Shown one piece after another: positions 27,847-36,436 of a stretch of 64,000 nt of DNA. How positions within the stretch are numbered: position 1 is the first letter of the stretch; each line of letters begins with the position of its first letter. A program made the position numbers and the translations under genes. The notes below the pieces were generated by a model, which ran no database searches, had not been told where the DNA came from, and was given only the letters and a program-made list of their open reading frames with translations. Where the stretch lies: assembly GCA_963764955.1 (NCBI GenBank), contig CAVXVE010000059.1, forward strand, positions 62,001-126,000, written 5' to 3'. Source of the DNA: Roseiarcus sp963764955 (GTDB taxonomy: Bacteria > Pseudomonadota > Alphaproteobacteria > Rhizobiales > Beijerinckiaceae).

Positions 27847-28287
27847 GTGAAAACCCCGCGCTGTCTCAAAGGCGCTGATGGCGGACAACCGATCATAATC
27901 TGATCCGCTCCCACTTCAGCCCGCTGTACGAGACTTTGGATGTCGCGAGCGAAGGGGTTCCAACCTTGGAGCCCCAACCTTGATGAGGTTGGAGGTCGCC
28001 CCTGACGCGTCGCCTTCAGGATCGCTGTCAGCGCTTGTCAACCGAGCGTAGGTTACAACTCAATCCTATTGGGATAGGATGATGGTATCCGTGTTGGTAT
28101 TTCAAATTTTCGATAGGCTAGAAACCTCATATTTTCACCGCCCTAGACGGAATCAGGGATTCCGCCCCTGGGCACCATCCCCTAGCCACTAAACGCATTG
28201 ACGCGGCTTTGTCGCGATATGGCGCAGCATAGCGCAAGCACCGCTTCGGCGATGACGCTCTTGTCCAGGAGCGTTCGCGCGCGTTCG
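27847..28287. other. Gene-free region at the right edge of the mobile cluster
   Basis: No gene recognised. A perfect dyad, atcctat (28063-28069) / ataggat (28074-28080), and cctcatattttcacc at 28126-28140 resemble sequence at 18668-18681 on the other side of the cluster. This may mark old island ends. Confidence 0.4.
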
Positions 28288-28326
28288 AAAAAAGAACCCC
28301 GCACCTGAATGCGGTCAGGCGCGGGG
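28288..28326 (-). terminator. Terminator of candidate sRNA 1
   Basis: Minus-strand stem ccccgc-g-cctga / tcagg-t-gcgggg with a six-base loop, then TTCTTTTTT. Eleven paired bases plus a U tract make this one of the strongest intrinsic terminators in the window. Confidence 0.75.
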
Positions 28327-28373
28327 CAAGCCGGGCGCGCGCGAACCAAGGGGCACCATTACAACGCGCCGGA
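28288..28373 (-). ncRNA. Candidate small RNA 1 (about 86 nt)
   Basis: A complete promoter-to-terminator unit on the minus strand without an ORF. -35 TTGACA and -10 TATTGT are followed about seven bases on by the predicted start near 28373. The body contains GCGTTGTAATGGTGCCCCTT, and the 3' end is a strong Rho-independent terminator with six T. The CGCGTTGTAA box and TTGACAGCG promoter block also occur in the neighbouring unit at 28433-28552, so the two look like diverged tandem copies. Confidence 0.5.
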
Positions 28374-28379
28374 TACGTA

Positions 28380-28407
28380 ACAATACTCCACGCCCCCGCG
28401 CTGTCAA
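28380..28407 (-). promoter_or_regulatory. Promoter of candidate sRNA 1
   Basis: Minus strand: TTGACA at 28407-28402, a 16-base spacer, TATTGT at 28385-28380. Good sigma-70-type match with near-ideal spacing. Confidence 0.55.
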
Positions 28408-28432
28408 TTACTTGGCGCCGATAGCCACCAAT

Positions 28433-28458
28433 AAAAAAGGGCGGCCCGAAAGCCGCCC
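28433..28458 (-). terminator. Terminator of candidate sRNA 2
   Basis: Minus-strand GGGCGGC (28458-28452) / GCCGCCC (28445-28439), loop TTTCGG, followed by TTTTTT (28438-28433). Perfect 7-bp stem. Confidence 0.75.
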
Positions 28459-28552
28459 CCTCCCCAGCCCACCGAGAACGGACGCACGCCGCAGGGGGAT
28501 TCAACGGCTTTCGCCGTTCAAAGCAAGGCCGAAGGGCTTACAACGCGGAGGT
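28433..28552 (-). ncRNA. Candidate small RNA 2 (about 120 nt)
   Basis: Second minus-strand unit. It begins with TACAAC-CTCCGC-GTTGTA, a hairpin whose loop exposes an anti-Shine-Dalgarno CCUCC-like sequence. An AACGGC/GCCGTT hairpin follows, and it ends in GGGCGGC/GCCGCCC plus six T. It shares TTGACAGCG, ATTGT and CGCGTTGTAAG with unit 1. Loops carrying CUCC are common in alphaproteobacterial trans-acting sRNAs. The unit lies antisense to the leader of the ORF at 28562. Confidence 0.5.
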
Positions 28553-28558
28553 TGTATC

Positions 28559-28587
28559 ACAATGGCCCTGCGCATTAACGCTGTCAA
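28559..28587 (-). promoter_or_regulatory. Promoter of candidate sRNA 2
   Basis: Minus strand: TTGACA at 28587-28582, a 17-base spacer, CATTGT at 28564-28559. The -35 is perfect and the -10 weak. It overlaps the ATG of the plus-strand ORF at 28562. Confidence 0.45.
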
Positions 28588-29047
28588 CCCGGTAGTGTTC
28601 GGGGCTTTTCGCGCGGGCAACCGCCAGGGACCGCAAGGGCCGGTATCGCGATCTCTCCCGCCGCTCACGTTATCTCGAGAATTTAACTTGGCCGGGAAGT
28701 TCGATATCCGGCCGATAGACCCGCGCAAACTTGAAAGAACTTCGAAAACAATTGGTAATTTATATCAAGGAAAACTAAAACCGCCGCGGCCATTCCGTCT
28801 GAAGGAGCGCACGCTTTTGACCGCCTCGACCCAATTTCCAAACCACGAACTCAGTTCGCCAATACGATCTCTGGCGCCCGACGCGCGCCCTCTTGGCAAG
28901 ATCGGCTACCTGATCAGATCATCGCGTCGCATCCTCGACCGCCTCAAGGCGGCGGCAATCGAATTCGTCTTGATCGCGATCCTCGTCGCCGGGTTCATCG
29001 TGGCGGCGCTCTTGGCCCTCGACCTATCGGACGTGCTGAAATGGTGA
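28562..29047 (+). CDS. Hypothetical protein with C-terminal membrane anchor
   Basis: 161 residues (MALRINAVNPVVFGAFRAGN...). The first ~130 residues are basic and without a recognisable domain; the C-terminal IEFVLIAILVAGFIVAALLA is one membrane helix. GGAGG lies nine bases before the ATG, but within a tacaac...gttgta hairpin that would mask it. The start codon also overlaps the -10 of a predicted minus-strand sRNA promoter. Composition is slightly AT-richer than the surroundings. It could be a real tail-anchored protein or a chance ORF over RNA genes. Confidence 0.4.
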   Translation: MALRINAVNPVVFGAFRAGNRQGPQGPVSRSLPPLTLSREFNLAGKFDIRPIDPRKLERTSKTIGNLYQGKLKPPRPFRLKERTLLTASTQFPNHELSSPIRSLAPDARPLGKIGYLIRSSRRILDRLKAAAIEFVLIAILVAGFIVAALLALDLSDVLKW

Positions 29048-29149
29048 CGTCGTCTGTCGCGCATCGCCATGCGGCTTTGCCCCATGCTGAGCTGAGCAAA
29101 ACTCGCGGCGGCTCGTCCCTGCGCCGCCTGGCTCAGACCCATGCCCGGC

Positions 29150-29632
29150 TTATTCCTCGTGCAGGTGGCCGACGTGTTTTTGCGCATAGAGCTGGACGCC
29201 GAGATGGCCGATCAGCGTCAGTTGCGCCTCAAGGAAATCGATGTGGTCCTCCTCGTCGGAGGTCAGCTTCTCGAAGAGGTTCTTTGTCACGCGATCATTG
29301 ACCGAAACGCAATGTTGCGCGGCTTCGAGATAGAGCGCACGCGCATGGGTCTCGGCGGTCAGATCGCACTCGATGATTTCCTTGATGTCCTTGCCGATCC
29401 GCAACTGGTCGAGCGACTGCATGTTCGGCTGTCCGTCCAGAAACAAAATGCGGGCCACAAGCATGTCCGCATGCTGCATCTCCTCGATGGATTCGCTGCG
29501 CCAAGTCTTGGCGAATTCCTTGTAGCCCCAATTGTCGAGAATCCGATAGTGAAGCCAATATTGATTGACCGCGGCAAGCTCGTGACGGAGGGCCCGGTTG
29601 AGATATTCGAGGACTTGCTGGTCGCCGCGCAT
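29150..29632 (-). CDS. bfr: Bacterioferritin
   Basis: Iron-storage ferritin-like subunit that forms a 24-mer shell with haem at subunit dimers. 160 residues from MRGDQQVLEYLNRALRHELA. Ferroxidase ligands are visible in HELAAVNQYWLHYR, SIEEMQHADMLVARILFLDG (Glu, His and the haem-ligand Met), LTAETHARALYLEAAQHC and TSDEEDHIDFLEAQL. Length is normal. A longer in-frame ORF continues upstream but without family sequence, so the ATG at 29632 is chosen. No bacterioferritin-associated ferredoxin gene is nearby. Confidence 0.95.
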   Translation of the reverse strand: MRGDQQVLEYLNRALRHELAAVNQYWLHYRILDNWGYKEFAKTWRSESIEEMQHADMLVARILFLDGQPNMQSLDQLRIGKDIKEIIECDLTAETHARALYLEAAQHCVSVNDRVTKNLFEKLTSDEEDHIDFLEAQLTLIGHLGVQLYAQKHVGHLHEE

Positions 29633-30179
29633 AAAGGGTTCCACCCGTTTCGAGCGAGTCGACGCCTGAATTCCCGTCGCCCCGCGATAAGCTTCTGATA
29701 CAACACCGAACGGCGTCGTCAGCGCAAGCGCGGGCGGCCTGCAGAGGGTGGGGGCGCCTCCGAGGGGACGGGGCATGGCGTGGCCAAGGCGGTTGGCGCG
29801 GCTTGAACGCCTGGCGGGGCGCAAATCTCGCGCCGGCAGGGCGCGAATGTTAAAGCCAGACACATTTGGGGCGTCGCGATGGCGTTTTAAAACATTCAAG
29901 TGCCCGACGCCTTCCAATAGAAACTTGCCACAAGGCGCAGTCAGTCGCGCGCATCGGGGAGAAACGTCAATGTCCGACGGGCGGTCGCGCGTGATCTTTG
30001 TGCGCGGCGGGCGTGCGCCCAGCGGCCCCGATGCGATCGCCGTGCTCTTCCAAGCGCCCGCGGCCCTTTTTCAAGCGCCCGCCGTCAACCTCGACTCCGA
30101 AAATTTCGCCAACCCGCCGGTTTCCCCGGCTTCGACCTGGCGCGCCGGATCGCCGGCCCAACAATAGTCATGGACGGGC
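29633..30179. other. Long leader between bfr and the catabolic ABC operon
   Basis: About 550 bases. No convincing gene; an ORF starting ATGTCCGACGGG near 29970 is low in family-like features. It contains direct copies of caagcgcccgc near 30050-30080. Presumably holds the divergent promoters of bfr and the operon. Confidence 0.4.
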
Positions 30180-31163
30180 ATGTCGAACGTCTTTGAGATG
30201 GTGGAGCGGGAGGCCATGCCGGCGTCGGGCCGGCGCAAGGTCATCATCACCTGCGCCGTAACCGGATCTGTCCACACGCCGTCCATGTCGGAATATCTGC
30301 CCGTAACCCCCGTTCAGATCGCCGAGCAGGCGGTCGAAGCCGCGCGCGCGGGGGCCGCGATCCTGCACCTGCACGCCAGAAATCCCGACGGGAGCCCGAC
30401 GACCGATCCTGAGACCTATGACGAATTCGTTCCCGTCATCGCCGCCGAGACCGATGCGATCATCAGCATCGCGACCACCGGCGCCACGCGGACGACGCTC
30501 AAGGAACGCCTCGCCTATGCGCTGAGGACAAGGCCGGAGCTGTGCTCCATCAACATGGGCACGATGAATTTCGCCTTCCACAAGGCGGCGCGCGGCGTGG
30601 TCGGCTGGAAGCATCCGTGGGAGAAGCCTTATGTCGAGGGTTCCGAAGACAGGGTGTTTCGCAACACTTTCGGCGACATAAGAACCATTCTCGGCGAACT
30701 CGGCGACCAGCACGGCGTGCGCTTCGAGTTCGAATGTTACGACGTCGGGCAATTGCACAATCTCGCGCATTGCGTCGAGGAGGGTCTCGTCAAGGGCCCG
30801 CTGTTCATTCAATGCGCTCTTGGGATCCTCGGCGGACTCGGGCCGGAGCCGGAAAGCCTGCTCGTCATGCGCAGCACCGCCGATCGCCTGTTTGGCCGCC
30901 GCAACTACGAGTTCTCGGTGCTTGGCGCCGGGCGCCATCAGATATCGCTGGTCGCAATGGGCGCCATCATGGGCGGCCATGTTCGGGTCGGGCTTGAGGA
31001 CAGCCTGTTCCTCAGCCGGGGATTGCTCGCGACCTCGTGCGCCGCTCAGGTGCTCAAGATTCGCAGGATCCTGGAGGAGCTTTCGCTCGACATCGCAAGC
31101 CCCGCCGAAGCCCGGGAGATTCTTCAGACCAAGGGCGCCGACAAGGTGAGATTCCATGTCTGA
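30180..31163 (+). CDS. 3-keto-5-aminohexanoate cleavage family enzyme (BKACE)
   Basis: Zinc-dependent enzyme that condenses a beta-keto acid with acetyl-CoA and cleaves it into acetoacetate and a new CoA ester. 327 residues, TIM barrel. Diagnostic: KVIITCAVTGSVHTPSMSEY, the zinc-binding AAILHLHARNPDGSPTTDPE, ISIATTGAT, ELCSINMGTMNF and GHVRVGLEDSLFLSRG. The family acts on many beta-keto acids, so the substrate is open. It is the first gene of a seven-gene transport/catabolic cluster and overlaps the permease gene by 8 bases. Confidence 0.93.
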   Translation: MSNVFEMVEREAMPASGRRKVIITCAVTGSVHTPSMSEYLPVTPVQIAEQAVEAARAGAAILHLHARNPDGSPTTDPETYDEFVPVIAAETDAIISIATTGATRTTLKERLAYALRTRPELCSINMGTMNFAFHKAARGVVGWKHPWEKPYVEGSEDRVFRNTFGDIRTILGELGDQHGVRFEFECYDVGQLHNLAHCVEEGLVKGPLFIQCALGILGGLGPEPESLLVMRSTADRLFGRRNYEFSVLGAGRHQISLVAMGAIMGGHVRVGLEDSLFLSRGLLATSCAAQVLKIRRILEELSLDIASPAEAREILQTKGADKVRFHV

Positions 31164-32172
31164 TGCGACAGCGACCGCGCCTGTCCAGGTGGCTCGGAGG
31201 CCGCGAGGCAGCCTGCTCGAGCCGATCGTCCTCGCCGTCACGCTGGCGTTGATCGTTCTCTTCGCGTTGACCATCCCGGGTTTCGCGACGCTTGGGAATC
31301 TTTCCGTCATTCTCTCCAACTCGACGTCCCTCATCCTTCTGAGCTGCGGCATGGCGGTCGTGGTGATTTCCCGTGGCCTCGATCTGTCGCAGGTCGCGGC
31401 GATGGTGGCTGGCGCGACGACGTACTGCACGCTGATCAACGCAGGCCTTCCGGGACCGCTCGCGATCATCCTCGCCGTCCTCGCGATGGCGGCGGTCGGG
31501 TTTGTGAACGGCTGGCTCATCGCCTTTATCGAGATCCCTGCCCTGCTCGCGACTTTGGCCTCCGCCATGCTGATCACGGGCTTCTTTCGCTTCGCCGTCC
31601 TGCGCGGCGAGTTTCTCTTGATCCTGCCGAAATCGAACCCGGCGATCCTCTTTTTCAAGTCCGACATTCTGCCCGGCCTGACCGCTCCCGTCGCGCTCAT
31701 GATCGCGACGCTGATCTTCACCTGGCTCTTGCTGCGCTTCACGACGACAGGGCGCATCGTCTACGCCATGGGCGACAATTTCCTGGCCGCCCGCCTCGCC
31801 GGCCTGCCGGTGCGCACAACGACGATCTTTGTCTACATCTACTCCGCGCTGACTGCGCTACTCGCCGGGCTCGTGATCGCAGCGGCGAGCGGGACGGTCG
31901 ATTTCCGCATCGTCACGAATGGCAGCCTGCTGTTCGAAGTCATCCTGGTGGTGGTGCTCGGCGGCATCCCGCTGAGAGGCGGACGCGGCGGCGTGCGCAA
32001 TCTTCTGGTCGGCGCCGCCCTGATCGCGGTCCTGCGCAACGGCATGACGCTTTACGACTTCAGCACTCAGATCCAGGACATGCTGAGGGGCGTCGTCCTC
32101 ATCGCGGCGATTTTCGTCGACAACTATCTCAACCCGAGAGACGCGGAGACCGACACGGTCGGTGATCTGTGA
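31156..32172 (+). CDS. Sugar-type ABC transporter permease (RbsC/AraH family)
   Basis: 338 residues, about eight to ten membrane segments, carbohydrate-uptake CUT2 type. Typical features: GNLSVILSNSTSLILLSCGM, VVISRGLDLSQVAAMVAGAT, TGRIVYAMGDNFLAARLAGL (the ATPase-contact EAA-like loop) and LFEVILVVVLGGIPLRGGRG. It probably pairs with the permease domain of the 33260 gene as a heterodimer. Overlaps the BKACE gene; the binding-protein gene follows after 27 bases. Confidence 0.93.
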   Translation: MSDATATAPVQVARRPRGSLLEPIVLAVTLALIVLFALTIPGFATLGNLSVILSNSTSLILLSCGMAVVVISRGLDLSQVAAMVAGATTYCTLINAGLPGPLAIILAVLAMAAVGFVNGWLIAFIEIPALLATLASAMLITGFFRFAVLRGEFLLILPKSNPAILFFKSDILPGLTAPVALMIATLIFTWLLLRFTTTGRIVYAMGDNFLAARLAGLPVRTTTIFVYIYSALTALLAGLVIAAASGTVDFRIVTNGSLLFEVILVVVLGGIPLRGGRGGVRNLLVGAALIAVLRNGMTLYDFSTQIQDMLRGVVLIAAIFVDNYLNPRDAETDTVGDL

Positions 32173-32199
32173 AAACCTGTGCAACCGTGGGAGGAACTG

Positions 32200-33197
32200 A
32201 TGTTGAAGATTAGAGGCAAGCTGCACGCGGCGATCGCCGGACTGGCGCTCGGCGCCTGCGTCGCGCTCGGGGCGCCCACGCTGATCCGGCTTCCGAGATG
32301 GCCGGGAAGAAGGTGATCTTCGTCCCCATCTCAATGGGCATCACGCTCACCGAGGGCTGGGCCCGGCGGATGAGAGAGCACGCCGCGATGCACGGCTACA
32401 GCTTCGAGATCCGCGACGCCGCCTTCAATACGGGCGCGATGTCCGAGCTGCTCGCCAAGGCGATCAGCGATAAGCCGGACGTTCTGGTCGTCCACAATCC
32501 GACCGTCCAGTTGCTCGCGCGGCAGATCAAGCAGGCGCAGGCCGCAGGCATCAAGGTTCTGCAGATCAACCTGCAGTCCAACCAGCCGTCCGCCGCCTTC
32601 GTCGGCGCCAACTGGACGCGCATCGGCACGGAGATCGCGCAGGACATCGTCAAGGAGTGCGGCGCCGGCAGCGGCAAATCCGGCAAGGTGGCGATCATTC
32701 CCGGGCAGCTCACCGCGGCCGACAGCGTGATGATGAACGAGGCCGCGTTCAAGGTGTTCAAGGAGCACCCGGAGATCAAGGTCGTCTCCAACCAGGCGTC
32801 GGACTGGGAGCCCGAGAAAGCGCGACAGATCACCGTCACGGTGCTGCAGCAGAATCCGGACTTGTGCGCCATCTTCGGCCACTGGGACGTCCACACGATC
32901 GGCGCCGGCAACGCCGTCAAGGACGCCGGGCTTTCCGGCAAGGTCCTCGTCTATGCGACTGGAGGGGGAGAGTACGGGGAGGCTTGCAAGGCGATCGAGA
33001 ACGGGACGCTCACGGCCGAATGGAGCTATGACGCCGACGGCCAGGGCCGCGACGCCGGCACGATGATCGATCTCCTGCTGCAGGGCGCCGCGTCGCCAAA
33101 CGGCTCGATGCTGACCGTCGAGTCGCCGCTGAAGATCATCAAGGCCGGACCCACCTACGATCCGTCGCTGTGCTGGAAGATGCCGCCAAAGAAGTAG
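32200..33197 (+). CDS. Sugar-type periplasmic binding protein, frameshifted near 32290
   Basis: Type-1 periplasmic binding protein (ribose/rhizopine class) that delivers solute to the CUT2 transporter. The signal peptide is LKIRGKLHAAIAGLALGACV from the ATG at 32200, behind the SD gaggaactg. A single missing base around 32290 breaks the frame before ASEMAGKKVIFVPISMGITL. Mature features: KPDVLVVHNPTVQLLARQIK, GKVAIIPGQLTAADSVMMNE, FGHWDVHTIGAGNAVKDAGL and GAASPNGSMLTVESPLKII. Without the correction the mature protein would lack an export signal. Confidence 0.88.
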
Positions 33198-33259
33198 CGT
33201 AGCCTGCGCAGGGCGCCTTAAGGAGCTCTGCGCCAAAGACCAAGCGGAGATTGGCGCCT

Positions 33260-35389
33260 TTGTCAGCTGAGTTCGACTTCGCGGCGCTGCCGAAGGCGCG
33301 GGTCCCGTTGCTGGTCGTTTCCCCGCGCCGCGTGCTCTCGGAAATCCTCTCCAAGGGATGGGTCGAGAGCACGGTGCCCTTCCTGGCCTTCGTCTGCGTG
33401 ATCGTCGGCGTGCTGTTGACCGCCAAGGGCTACTTCAGCGTCGACAACCTGCGCAATCTCGCGGCCTACGCGTCCGACGGCGGCCTTGTCGTCCTGGCGT
33501 TGTTCATCGTTGTCGCGGCCGGAGGCATCGACCTCTCGGTCGGGTCCAATTTCGCCATGTCGGCGTTCATCGCGCTCTATTGCTTCCACATCCTGAACCT
33601 GCCGGTGGCCGCCGTGCTCGGCGCGAGCCTCGTGACCGGCGCGGCGATCGGCGTCGTCAACGGGGCGCTGGCCGGGCTCGCCGGCTGCGGGGCGCTCTTG
33701 ACTACGCTCGGAACGGCGATCGCGGTCCGCGGGATCTACACGCTTGCGTCGCAAGGCGAGCTCGTGGCGATCTCCACGAGCGCCAGGAGCGACGATGTCT
33801 GGGACTGGATCGGATCCGAGCGGTTCCTGACCGTTCCCATCAGCTTCTGGGCCCTCCTCATCGTGGCGGCTGGCGTTCTCGTGATGTTTCGCCAGTCGCG
33901 CTTCGGCTGGCACGTGCTGGCGGCCGGAGGAAACCGCAAGGCGGCGCGGCATGGCGGCATCCGGGTGAAGGGGACGATTTTCCTCGCCTATGTTCTCGCG
34001 GGCTTGATCGTCGGCCTTTCTGGCTTCCTTTACGCGACGCGCGAGAACGCCGTCGCCTCCGACACCGGCGTGGGCATGGAGTTCTTCGCCCTGACCGCTC
34101 TGGTCGTGGGCCTCGGCGGTTTCGTGCCCGGGCGCGGCTCGACCGTCGCGGTGATGATCGGCTTCGCCACCATCTACATTCTCAACAACGCGCTCCTCAA
34201 CGCGGGCCTGCGCAGCGATTTCGTCCAGCTTGCGATGGGCGCGATCATTCTCTTCATCCTTTCCATTGACACCAAGTTCCGCAAGCACAAGCATCGGCTT
34301 CTGGCTTCGACCTATGTCGATCCGATCGCCTCAAGGGTTGGCGAGCCGACCGGAGCAACCGGGCTCATGCCCGATGAGATCGCCCCGAAGCTCGCCGGCG
34401 CCGACCTTCTCGCCTCCGGCCTGATCGACGGCCCGGAGGACGTGATCCTCGACGCGGACGACAATCTCTTCTGCGGCACCCGGGACGGGCGCCTCGTCCG
34501 GATCTCCGGGCCCGACTACACGCATGTCGAGACCTTCGCGCAAATCGGCGGCCGGCCGCTCGGCCTCGCCCTTGATCGGGAGGGACGCATCATCGTCTGC
34601 GTCGCGGGGATGGGGCTTGTGCGCGTCAACCAGGAGCGGGAGGTGGAGCTCCTGACCGACCAGACGCAGCGCAGCCTGTTCACCATCCAGGACGACACGA
34701 CCATCCGGATGGCGGACGACGTCGATATCGCGCCTGACGGCATGATCTATTTTTCCGACGCGACGAAGCGCTACGACATCGAAAACTGGGGGCTCGATCT
34801 GCTCGAGGGCCGGCCGAACGGGCGCCTCCTGAGCTACGATCCGAAGACCCGCCGGACCCGCACGATATGCGACAATCTCGTGTTTCCGAACGGCGTCTGC
34901 CTGACCCATGACGGCGAGCACATCCTGGTCGCGAGCACCTGGACCTGCTCGCTTTTGATCTTCGACCTCAAGAACCTGTCCGCCGGGCCGCGCACGTTCG
35001 TCGCCTCCCTGCCGGGCTATCCCGATAACGTCAACCGGGCCTCCGACGGCGGATACTGGGTCGCGCTCGCCGGCATGCGCAATCCCGTAATGGATCTCAT
35101 GATGCGCCATCCGGGGCTCAGGCGCCGGATGACGCGCGCGGTGGCGCCGACCCATTGGCTGTTCGGCAATCTGAATATCGGCGGCGTTCTCAAGCTCGAC
35201 GGCGCAGGCAAGATCGTCGACGCCTACTGGGACACGCCGAGCGGGCCGCTCTACATGATCACCTCGATGCGCGAACACAAAGGGGCGCTCTATCTCGGCG
35301 GCGTGACCAACAATAAGATCGGCCGCCTCCGGCTGGCGGGCGCCGATCGGGGCTGGAGCGGACCGGATAGCTACTGGGGGAAAGGCTGA
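33260..35389 (+). CDS. ABC permease fused to a strictosidine-synthase-like beta-propeller
   Basis: About 709 residues. Residues ~1-335 are a CUT2-type permease (VVAAGGIDLSVGSNFAMSAF, LLTTLGTAIAVRGIYTLASQ, FGWHVLAAGGNRKAARHGGI, LTALVVGLGGFVPGRGS). Residues ~370-709 are an SMP-30/strictosidine-synthase propeller (LIDGPEDVILDADDNLFCGT, MADDVDIAPDGMIYFSDATK, LEGRPNGRLLSYDPKTRRTR, DNLVFPNGVCLTHDGEHILV). The family includes lactonases and esterases. Permease C-termini of this class face the cytoplasm, so the propeller should act on solute as it enters. TTG at 33260 is preferred over TTG 33251 because of the gcggaga SD. The frame is uninterrupted, so the fusion is not an artefact of a lost stop visible here. 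Confidence 0.88.
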   Translation: MSAEFDFAALPKARVPLLVVSPRRVLSEILSKGWVESTVPFLAFVCVIVGVLLTAKGYFSVDNLRNLAAYASDGGLVVLALFIVVAAGGIDLSVGSNFAMSAFIALYCFHILNLPVAAVLGASLVTGAAIGVVNGALAGLAGCGALLTTLGTAIAVRGIYTLASQGELVAISTSARSDDVWDWIGSERFLTVPISFWALLIVAAGVLVMFRQSRFGWHVLAAGGNRKAARHGGIRVKGTIFLAYVLAGLIVGLSGFLYATRENAVASDTGVGMEFFALTALVVGLGGFVPGRGSTVAVMIGFATIYILNNALLNAGLRSDFVQLAMGAIILFILSIDTKFRKHKHRLLASTYVDPIASRVGEPTGATGLMPDEIAPKLAGADLLASGLIDGPEDVILDADDNLFCGTRDGRLVRISGPDYTHVETFAQIGGRPLGLALDREGRIIVCVAGMGLVRVNQEREVELLTDQTQRSLFTIQDDTTIRMADDVDIAPDGMIYFSDATKRYDIENWGLDLLEGRPNGRLLSYDPKTRRTRTICDNLVFPNGVCLTHDGEHILVASTWTCSLLIFDLKNLSAGPRTFVASLPGYPDNVNRASDGGYWVALAGMRNPVMDLMMRHPGLRRRMTRAVAPTHWLFGNLNIGGVLKLDGAGKIVDAYWDTPSGPLYMITSMREHKGALYLGGVTNNKIGRLRLAGADRGWSGPDSYWGKG

Positions 35390-36436
35390 GTGGCGCCTCT
35401 GTGGCGGAAGAGGCGGACGGCGCCGTCGATGACGCTTGAGGGCGTGCTCGGGCCGAACAATCGGCTCGACGAGGCGCGCGGAATCCCCATCGCATCGCCT
35501 GACGCGCTCTGCGTCGGCGCCGACGGCAGGCTGTTCGTCTCCGCCGGCCGCTCGGTGCTCTACTTACGCAAATGGGGCGAACCGCCGCAAGGCTATGCTG
35601 AATTCGAGCGCCCGGTGACCGCCCTCGCCAGCAGCAAGAGCGGCATGCTGGCCGTTGGAACGCTGGGCGGCGACCTACAGGTTTGCGACGGTTCAGGCCG
35701 CGCCTTGAGCGGCTGGAGGCCGCCCGCCGACCTCAAGGCCGCGGCGGACGCAATTTTCCTGTCCGAGAACGAATTGGCGGTGGTGGATCACGGCTACAAG
35801 CCTGACGAGCCTTTGCTCTCGGTCGCGCCCTGGGACGATGTCGGGCGCGGGAGGCTGATCGTGGCGCGGCGCGACGGCGAGCCGCGCATTCTCGCAAGCG
35901 GCCTCAACTGTCCGATGGGCGTGAGCCTGGACGGCCACGGAGCGCCGATCGTCACCGAATTCGAGCGCGCGCGGATCGTCGATGTCTCCGGAGCCGTCCG
36001 CCAGGCCGGCTATCCCGGCTACCTCGGGAGGCTCCGCAAGGCCGGAAACGGCTACCTGCTGGCCTGCCTCTCCCGGCGGGACCCGCTGATCGAATTCCTG
36101 AAGACGGAGCCAGCGTTCGTCGACGCGATGAAGACGACGATCGCGCCGCGGCACTGGATCGCGCCGCGCGTCAGCCCGGAATTCGCCCATGACTTCCCGA
36201 TCGAGCTCGGCGCGACGCGGCTGTTCGGCGAAATCAAGCCGTGGGCGCCGTCCTTCTCCTACGGACTTTTGATCGAGCTCAACGACGCGCTCATGCCGGT
36301 CGGCTCGGCTCATTCGCGCGCCGACGGGCGCCGGCACGCGATCTCCGACGCCCTCGTCTGGAACGGCGACCTCGTCGCCGTCAGCAAGGCGAGCGCGGAA
36401 CTCCTGAACCTGGGCTCCGCGCGAGGCGCCGCATGA
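35390..36436 (+). CDS. Second strictosidine-synthase/SMP-30-like propeller protein
   Basis: 348 residues, GTG start directly abutting the previous stop. Repeating blades such as GIPIASPDALCVGADGRLFV, LNCPMGVSLDGHGAPIVTEF and GYLGRLRKAGNGYLLACLSR, and a C-terminal GLLIELNDALMPVGSAHSRA. No signal peptide, so cytoplasmic. It is related to but shorter than the propeller fused to the permease, and several canonical metal-site residues are not obvious. It may be a partner or a paralogue acting on a second bond. The stop overlaps the ATPase start as ATGA. Confidence 0.75.
   Translation: MAPLWRKRRTAPSMTLEGVLGPNNRLDEARGIPIASPDALCVGADGRLFVSAGRSVLYLRKWGEPPQGYAEFERPVTALASSKSGMLAVGTLGGDLQVCDGSGRALSGWRPPADLKAAADAIFLSENELAVVDHGYKPDEPLLSVAPWDDVGRGRLIVARRDGEPRILASGLNCPMGVSLDGHGAPIVTEFERARIVDVSGAVRQAGYPGYLGRLRKAGNGYLLACLSRRDPLIEFLKTEPAFVDAMKTTIAPRHWIAPRVSPEFAHDFPIELGATRLFGEIKPWAPSFSYGLLIELNDALMPVGSAHSRADGRRHAISDALVWNGDLVAVSKASAELLNLGSARGAA

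Noticed and set aside
28148..28176. tRNA-like 3' end (…ccgcccctgggcacca)
   Set aside because: No T-arm with TTC and no matching acceptor, D or anticodon stems upstream; the similarity stops at the terminal bases.
28127..28504. 125-codon minus-strand ORF
   Set aside because: It runs through the predicted sRNA promoter and terminator and shows no family features.
29748..30167. 139-codon plus-strand ORF before the BKACE gene
   Set aside because: No family pattern, low-complexity repeats of caagcgcccgc, and no SD at the plausible internal starts.
33263..34294. 343-codon minus-strand ORF opposite the permease fusion
   Set aside because: Composition is that of an antisense shadow; the plus strand has clear membrane helices and ABC permease motifs.
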